From Streptomyces sp. TRM68367 (GTDB taxonomy: Bacteria > Actinomycetota > Actinomycetes > Streptomycetales > Streptomycetaceae), in NCBI RefSeq assembly GCF_014495685.1, contig NZ_JACTVI010000009.1, positions 39,547-103,546 of the forward strand: a stretch of 64,000 nucleotides of DNA, given 5' to 3'. Under the pieces are notes generated by a model that saw only the letters and a program-made list of their open reading frames with translations, made no database searches and was not told where the DNA came from. Made by a program: the position numbers and the translations under genes. This document shows positions 59,835-64,000 of this stretch, in pieces (positions within the stretch are counted from its first letter, which is position 1; each line of letters opens with the position of its first letter).

Positions 59835-60992
59835 TTACAGGCCCATGTCCTTCGCGATGATCGTCTTCATGATCTCGCTGGTGCCGCCGTAGATGCGGTT
59901 GACGCGGTTGTCGGCGTACAGGCGGGCGATCGGGTACTCGTTCATGTAGCCGTAGCCGCCGTGCAGCTGGAGGCAGCGGTCGATGACGCGGTGCGCGACC
60001 TCGGTGCAGAACAGCTTGGCGCTGGCGGCCTCCGCGGGGGTCAGCTCGCCGGCGTCGAGGGCTTCCAGCGCGCGGTCGGCGACGGCCTCGGCGGCGTCCA
60101 CCTCCGCCTGGCAGGCGGCCAGCTCGAACTTGGTGTTCTGGAAGTGCGCGACCGGCTTGCCGAAGACGGTGCGCTCCTGCACGTACTGCTGGGCGAACCG
60201 GACGGCGGCCTTGGCCTGCGCGTAGGCGCCGAAGGCGATGCCCCAGCGCTCGGACGCCAGGTTGTGGCCCAGGTAGTAGAAGCCCTTGTTCTCCTCGCCG
60301 AGCAGGTCCTCGACGGGCACCTTGACGTCGACGAACGCCAGCTCGGCGGTGTCGGAGGTCTTCAGGCCGAGCTTGTCGAGCTTGCGGCCGACGGAGTAGC
60401 CATCGGACTCGGTGTCCACGGCGAAGAGGGAGATGCCGTGGCGGCGGTCCTCGGCGGTGGGCGCGGCGGTGCGGGCACACACGATGACCCTGTCGGCGTG
60501 CACACCGCCGGTGATGAAGGTCTTGGCGCCGTTGAGGACGTAGTGCGTGCCGTCCTCGGAGAGCTTGGCGGTGCTCTTCATGCCCGCGAGGTCGGAGCCG
60601 GTGCCCGGCTCCGTCATCGCGATGGCCCACATCTCCTCGCCGGTGACGAACTTCGGCAGGTAGCGCTTCTTCTGCTCGTCGGTGGCGAGCATCTTGATGT
60701 ACGGCAGGGCGAGCAGGACGTGCACACCGGAACCGCCGAACTGGACACCGGCGCGAGCGGTCTCCTCGTACAGCACGGCCTCGAACTTGTGCGAGTCGAG
60801 GCCGGCGCCGCCGAACTCCTCCGGCACGTTGATCCCGAAGATCCCCAGCTCGCCGAGCTTGTAGTAGAAGTCGCGCGGCGCCTGGCCTGCCGCGAACCAC
60901 TCGTCGTAGACCGGGACGACCTCGGCCTCGATGAAGGCGCGCAGGGTCTCCCGGAACGCCTCGTGATCCTCGTTGAACACCGTACGGCGCAA
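59835..60992 (-). CDS. Acyl-CoA dehydrogenase
   Basis: 385 residues from TTG 60992, chosen because GGAGG lies eight bases before it and relatives begin RRTVFNEDHEAFRE at this point. FAD family signatures AIAMTEPGTGSDLAGMKSTA and QLHGGYGYMNEYPIARLYAD; catalytic base expected as Glu in the C-terminal half (YGGTSEIM). Introduces the 2,3-double bond in acyl-CoA. Clustered with tesB, a TetR gene and acyl-CoA carboxylase, pointing to branched-chain acyl-CoA catabolism. Confidence 0.9.
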   Translation of the reverse strand: MRRTVFNEDHEAFRETLRAFIEAEVVPVYDEWFAAGQAPRDFYYKLGELGIFGINVPEEFGGAGLDSHKFEAVLYEETARAGVQFGGSGVHVLLALPYIKMLATDEQKKRYLPKFVTGEEMWAIAMTEPGTGSDLAGMKSTAKLSEDGTHYVLNGAKTFITGGVHADRVIVCARTAAPTAEDRRHGISLFAVDTESDGYSVGRKLDKLGLKTSDTAELAFVDVKVPVEDLLGEENKGFYYLGHNLASERWGIAFGAYAQAKAAVRFAQQYVQERTVFGKPVAHFQNTKFELAACQAEVDAAEAVADRALEALDAGELTPAEAASAKLFCTEVAHRVIDRCLQLHGGYGYMNEYPIARLYADNRVNRIYGGTSEIMKTIIAKDMGL

Positions 60993-61098
60993 CCCCGCCA
61001 CCTCCAGAGAGCTCGTTTCTAAGCGCTTGCTCACCTCAAGATACCGGCGAGTATCGGCGGTAGCCACAGGCGTCCGGGGTGACGTAGCACACCCCGGT

Positions 61099-61695
61099 TC
61101 ACTCCGCCCCGGCCGCCGCGAACGCTCCCCGGGCCATCCGGTGCAGCAGGGCCGCCGTGGTGGTGCGGCCCGGCAGGGAGCCCGGGCGGCCCAGGTGCGG
61201 GGTCGAGTTCAGCAGGCCGAAGACCGAGTGGACGGCCGAGCGGGCCGCCGGTTCGCCCAGCGCCGGGTAGACCTTCCGCACCACCGCCACCCACAGCTCG
61301 ACGTACTGCCGCTGGAGCTGGCGCACCAGCTTGCGGTCGCTGTCCCGGAGGCGGTCCAGCTCGCGGTCGTGCAGGGTGATGAGGGGGCGGTCGTCGAGCG
61401 CGAAGTCGATGTGGCCCTCGATGAGCGAGTCGAGGACCGCCTCGGCCGGCACCCCGTCGGCTTCGGCCAGCCGCCGCTTGGCCCCGGTCAGCAGCTGGCC
61501 GCTGATGCCGACCAGCAGCTCGGCGAGCATCGCGTCCTTGCCGGCGAAGTGCCGGTACAGGCCGGGCCCGCTGATGCCGACCGCGGCGCCTATCTCGTCC
61601 ACTCCGACGCCGTGGAAGCCACGCTCGGCGAACAGCCGGGCAGCCTCCTTGAGGATCTGCTCGCGGCGGGTGGGGGCGTCGGTTCTCGTGGCCAT
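61099..61695 (-). CDS. TetR-family regulator of acyl-CoA genes
   Basis: 198 residues. TetR HTH (REQILKEAARLFAERGFHGV, IGAAVGISGPGLYRHFAGK) and the C-terminal ligand domain of the SACE_7040/AtuR-like group that usually senses acyl-CoA. Divergent from the carboxylase genes with two matching operators in the gap, and upstream of the dehydrogenase on its own strand. It probably represses both directions. Confidence 0.85.
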   Translation of the reverse strand: MATRTDAPTRREQILKEAARLFAERGFHGVGVDEIGAAVGISGPGLYRHFAGKDAMLAELLVGISGQLLTGAKRRLAEADGVPAEAVLDSLIEGHIDFALDDRPLITLHDRELDRLRDSDRKLVRQLQRQYVELWVAVVRKVYPALGEPAARSAVHSVFGLLNSTPHLGRPGSLPGRTTTAALLHRMARGAFAAAGAE

Positions 61696-61716
61696 GGAGG
61701 CAATTCTAGACAGGGA

Positions 61717-61762
61717 GGTTAGCGGTCGTTAACCTGGTGGAAACGCGTTAACGCTCATTAAC
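61717..61762. promoter_or_regulatory. Two TetR operators
   Basis: GGTTAGCGGTCGTTAACC (61717-61734) and GTTAACGCTCATTAAC (61747-61762) share the palindrome GTTAnCGnnCnTTAAC, centres 29 bp apart, between the TetR and carboxylase starts. Confidence 0.8.
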
Positions 61763-61781
61763 AAGGTGAGGGGGCCGCAGG

Positions 61782-63398
61782 ATGCATCAGGCACCGGAGC
61801 TGACCAGCGCGGCCGATCCCGCGTCGGAGTCCTTTCGGGCCAACGAGGAGGCGCACCGCGCCCTCGCGGAAGAGTTGCGCGCCAAGCTGGCCGCGGCTCG
61901 GCTCGGCGGCGGCGAGAAGGCGCGGGCGCGGCACACCGCGCGCGGGAAGCTGCTCCCGCGCGACCGCGTGGACAGGCTGCTGGACCCCGGCTCGCCGTTC
62001 CTGGAGCTGGCACCGCTGGCCGCCGACGGGATGTACGACGGGCAGGCGCCGGCCGCCGGGATCATCGCCGGGATCGGGCGGGTCGCCGGGCGGGAGTGCG
62101 TGATCGTCGCCAACGACGCCACGGTCAAGGGCGGGACGTACTACCCGATGACGGTGAAGAAGCACCTGCGCGCGCAGGAGGTGGCCCTCGACAACCGTCT
62201 CCCGTGTGTCTACCTGGTCGACTCCGGCGGCGCCTTCCTGCCCATGCAGGACGAGGTCTTCCCGGACCGGGACCACTTCGGGCGGATCTTCTACAACCAG
62301 GCCCGGATGTCCGGCGCCGGCATCGCGCAGATCGCCGCCGTGCTCGGCTCCTGCACGGCCGGTGGCGCGTACGTCCCGGCGATGAGCGACGAGGCGGTGA
62401 TCGTACGGAACCAGGGCACGATCTTCCTGGGCGGCCCACCCCTGGTGAAGGCGGCCACGGGTGAGGTCGTCACCGCCGAGGAGCTGGGCGGCGGCGAGGT
62501 GCACTCCCGGATCTCCGGCGTGACCGACCACCTCGCCGAGGACGACGCGCACGCCCTGCGGATCGTGCGGGACATCGTCGCCACGCTTCCCGCGCGCGGG
62601 GCACTGCCCTGGTCCGTGGAGCCCTCCGCCGAGCCGAAGGCCGACCCCTACGGGCTGTACGGCGCGGTGCCGGTGGACCCCCGCACTCCGTACGACGTCC
62701 GCGAGATCATCGCGCGCGTGGCCGACGGCTCCCGGTTCGCCGAGTTCAAGGCCGAGTTCGGGCAGACCCTCGTCACCGGCTTCGCGCGCATCCTGGGCCA
62801 CCCGGTCGGGATCGTCGCCAACAATGGCATCCTGTTCTCCGAGTCCGCCCAGAAGGGCGCCCACTTCATCGAGCTGTGCGACCAGCGCGGCATCCCGCTG
62901 GTGTTCCTGCAGAACATCTCCGGGTTCATGGTGGGGCGGGACTACGAGGCGGGGGGCATCGCCAAGCACGGCGCCAAGATGGTCACGGCGGTCGCCTGCA
63001 CGCGCGTGCCGAAGCTGACGGTGGTGGTCGGCGGGTCGTACGGCGCGGGCAACTACTCGATGTGCGGCCGGGCCTACTCACCCCGCTTCCTGTGGATGTG
63101 GCCAGGCGCCAAGATCTCCGTGATGGGCGGCGAGCAGGCCGCCTCCGTGCTCGCGACCGTCAAGCGGGACCAGCTTCAGGCCCGGGGCGAGGACTGGCCC
63201 GCCGAGGACGAGGAGGCCTTCAGGGCCCCGGTCCGCGCGCAGTACGAGCGCCAGGGCAATGCCTACTACGCGACGGCCCGCCTCTGGGACGACGGCGTGA
63301 TCGATCCGCTGGAGACCCGGCAGGTGCTGGGTCTTGCCCTGACCGCGTGTGCCAACGCCCCGCTGAGCGAGCCGGGCTTCGGCGTCTTCCGGATGTGA
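61782..63398 (+). CDS. Acyl-CoA carboxylase beta subunit (carboxyltransferase, MccB-type)
   Basis: 538 residues. Crotonase-fold carboxyltransferase: [17 protein letters not shown], the N-domain [18 protein letters not shown] and [18 protein letters not shown], and the C-domain [20 protein letters not shown] and [20 protein letters not shown]. The [12 protein letters not shown] signature matches methylcrotonyl-CoA or geranyl-CoA carboxylase rather than propionyl-CoA carboxylase. Partner of the biotin subunit beginning 16 bp later. Controlled by the TetR operators upstream. Leucine catabolism is the most likely role. Confidence 0.9.
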   Translation: MHQAPELTSAADPASESFRANEEAHRALAEELRAKLAAARLGGGEKARARHTARGKLLPRDRVDRLLDPGSPFLELAPLAADGMYDGQAPAAGIIAGIGRVAGRECVIVANDATVKGGTYYPMTVKKHLRAQEVALDNRLPCVYLVDSGGAFLPMQDEVFPDRDHFGRIFYNQARMSGAGIAQIAAVLGSCTAGGAYVPAMSDEAVIVRNQGTIFLGGPPLVKAATGEVVTAEELGGGEVHSRISGVTDHLAEDDAHALRIVRDIVATLPARGALPWSVEPSAEPKADPYGLYGAVPVDPRTPYDVREIIARVADGSRFAEFKAEFGQTLVTGFARILGHPVGIVANNGILFSESAQKGAHFIELCDQRGIPLVFLQNISGFMVGRDYEAGGIAKHGAKMVTAVACTRVPKLTVVVGGSYGAGNYSMCGRAYSPRFLWMWPGAKISVMGGEQAASVLATVKRDQLQARGEDWPAEDEEAFRAPVRAQYERQGNAYYATARLWDDGVIDPLETRQVLGLALTACANAPLSEPGFGVFRM

Positions 63399-63414
63399 GG
63401 GGGAGCTGACCAAG

Positions 63415-64000
63415 ATGTTCGACACAGTGCTCGTGGCCAACCGGGGCGAGATCGCCGTCCGGGTCATCCGCACGCTGCGGTCACTGGGCGTGCGCTCGGT
63501 GGCCGTCTTCTCCGACGCGGACGCCGGCGCCCGGCACGTCCGGGAGGCCGACACGGCCGTACGGATCGGACCGGCGCCGGCGGCCGGGAGCTATCTGTCG
63601 GCGGAGCGGCTGCTGGAGGCCGCCGCCCGCACCGGCGCCCAGGCCGTCCACCCCGGCTACGGCTTCCTCGCGGAGAACGCCGGCTTCGCGCGCGCGTGCG
63701 CCGACGCGGGCCTGGTCTTCGTCGGGCCGCCGGCCGAGGCGATCTCCCTCATGGGCGACAAGATCCGCGCCAAGGAGACGGTGCGGGCGGCCGGCGTGCC
63801 TGTGGTCCCCGGCGGACGCGACCCGGAGCTGGCCGACGCGGCCCGCGAACTGGGCGCGCCCGTGCTGCTGAAGCCCTCCGCGGGCGGCGGTGGCAAGGGC
63901 ATGCGCCTGGTGCGGGACCTGACCCGGCTGGAGGAGGAGATCGCCGCCGCCCGCCGCGAGGCCCGCGCCTCCTTCGGCGACGACACCCTCCTGGTCGAGC
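63415..64000 (+). CDS. Acyl-CoA carboxylase biotin carboxylase subunit (3' end beyond window)
   Basis: 195 codons visible of an expected 650 or so. Starts [20 protein letters not shown] with ribosome site GGGGGAG. Biotin carboxylase N-domain ([27 protein letters not shown]) and the ATP-grasp lid ([16 protein letters not shown]). Carboxylates biotin with bicarbonate and ATP and passes CO2 to the beta subunit encoded just upstream. The biotinyl domain would lie beyond the window. Confidence 0.9.
   Translation, partial: MFDTVLVANRGEIAVRVIRTLRSLGVRSVAVFSDADAGARHVREADTAVRIGPAPAAGSYLSAERLLEAAARTGAQAVHPGYGFLAENAGFARACADAGLVFVGPPAEAISLMGDKIRAKETVRAAGVPVVPGGRDPELADAARELGAPVLLKPSAGGGGKGMRLVRDLTRLEEEIAAARREARASFGDDTLLVE

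Overview
The window is chromosomal DNA from a Streptomyces or close relative. It is very GC-rich with strongly GC-biased third codon positions, uses many GTG starts and ATGA/GTGA overlaps, and carries typical families (LacI, TetR and MarR regulators, TAT-secreted GH3 hydrolase, S28 tripeptidyl peptidase, lasso-peptide and myo-inositol genes). The gene order copZ-copA, citA, recD2, rbs operon, GH3 glucosaminidase, tesB, acyl-CoA dehydrogenase and acyl-CoA carboxylase resembles what I remember of the S. coelicolor SCO273x-SCO277x core region. I could not check that.

Layout. 1-1215: a GH26-like secreted glycosidase, cut by the window edge. 1553-4695: a small zinc-ribbon protein and five small secreted proteins, three of which form a clean tandem duplication with their promoters and terminators. 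4843-10533: a FadD remnant, a vWA lipoprotein, a 180-bp hairpin repeat, and an ABC permease next to an unusual hydrolase-ATPase fusion. 10673-13692: intact mmsA followed by the wreck of a myo-inositol operon (iolD, iolB, aldolase and iolC, all internally deleted). 14243-18534: an HTH protein, a zinc alcohol dehydrogenase and the CsoR-type copper operon copZ-copA. 18690-19044: a structured non-coding RNA candidate between copA and citA. 19288-25517: citrate synthase, RecD2, an AT-rich gap, a mannosyltransferase and a 57-residue membrane protein. 25590-31451: LacI-controlled ribose operon rbsR-A-CB-K-D, with permease and binding protein fused. 31670-34112: debris plus a second LacI regulator. 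34198-40452: sugar or cyclitol catabolism genes, with two head-to-head truncated genes and a MarR-GNAT fusion. 40683-43358: a dead lasso-peptide cluster and an aroA/GNAT pseudogene fusion. 43395-58926: EamA/LysR pair, GH3 hydrolase, S28 peptidase, double ABC exporter, phytase-like and serine-hydrolase exoproteins, and another ruined gene pair. 58934-64000: acyl-CoA metabolism (tesB, acyl-CoA dehydrogenase, TetR regulator, carboxylase beta and alpha subunits).

How the parts work together. The intact operons cover copper efflux, ribose uptake and phosphorylation, catabolism of an unidentified sugar acid or cyclitol, and branched-chain acyl-CoA degradation controlled by a TetR with two operators. 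Core housekeeping is represented by citA and recD2.

The most striking theme is decay. At least ten genes have lost internal segments while keeping both ends in the original order (iolC, aldolase, iolB, iolD, lasso cyclase, lasso protease, aroA-like, GNAT, FadD, DUF1648-like/DHFR-like). This suggests a lineage losing accessory functions by short intragenic deletions. I found no rRNA, tRNA, CRISPR array or intact insertion sequence.
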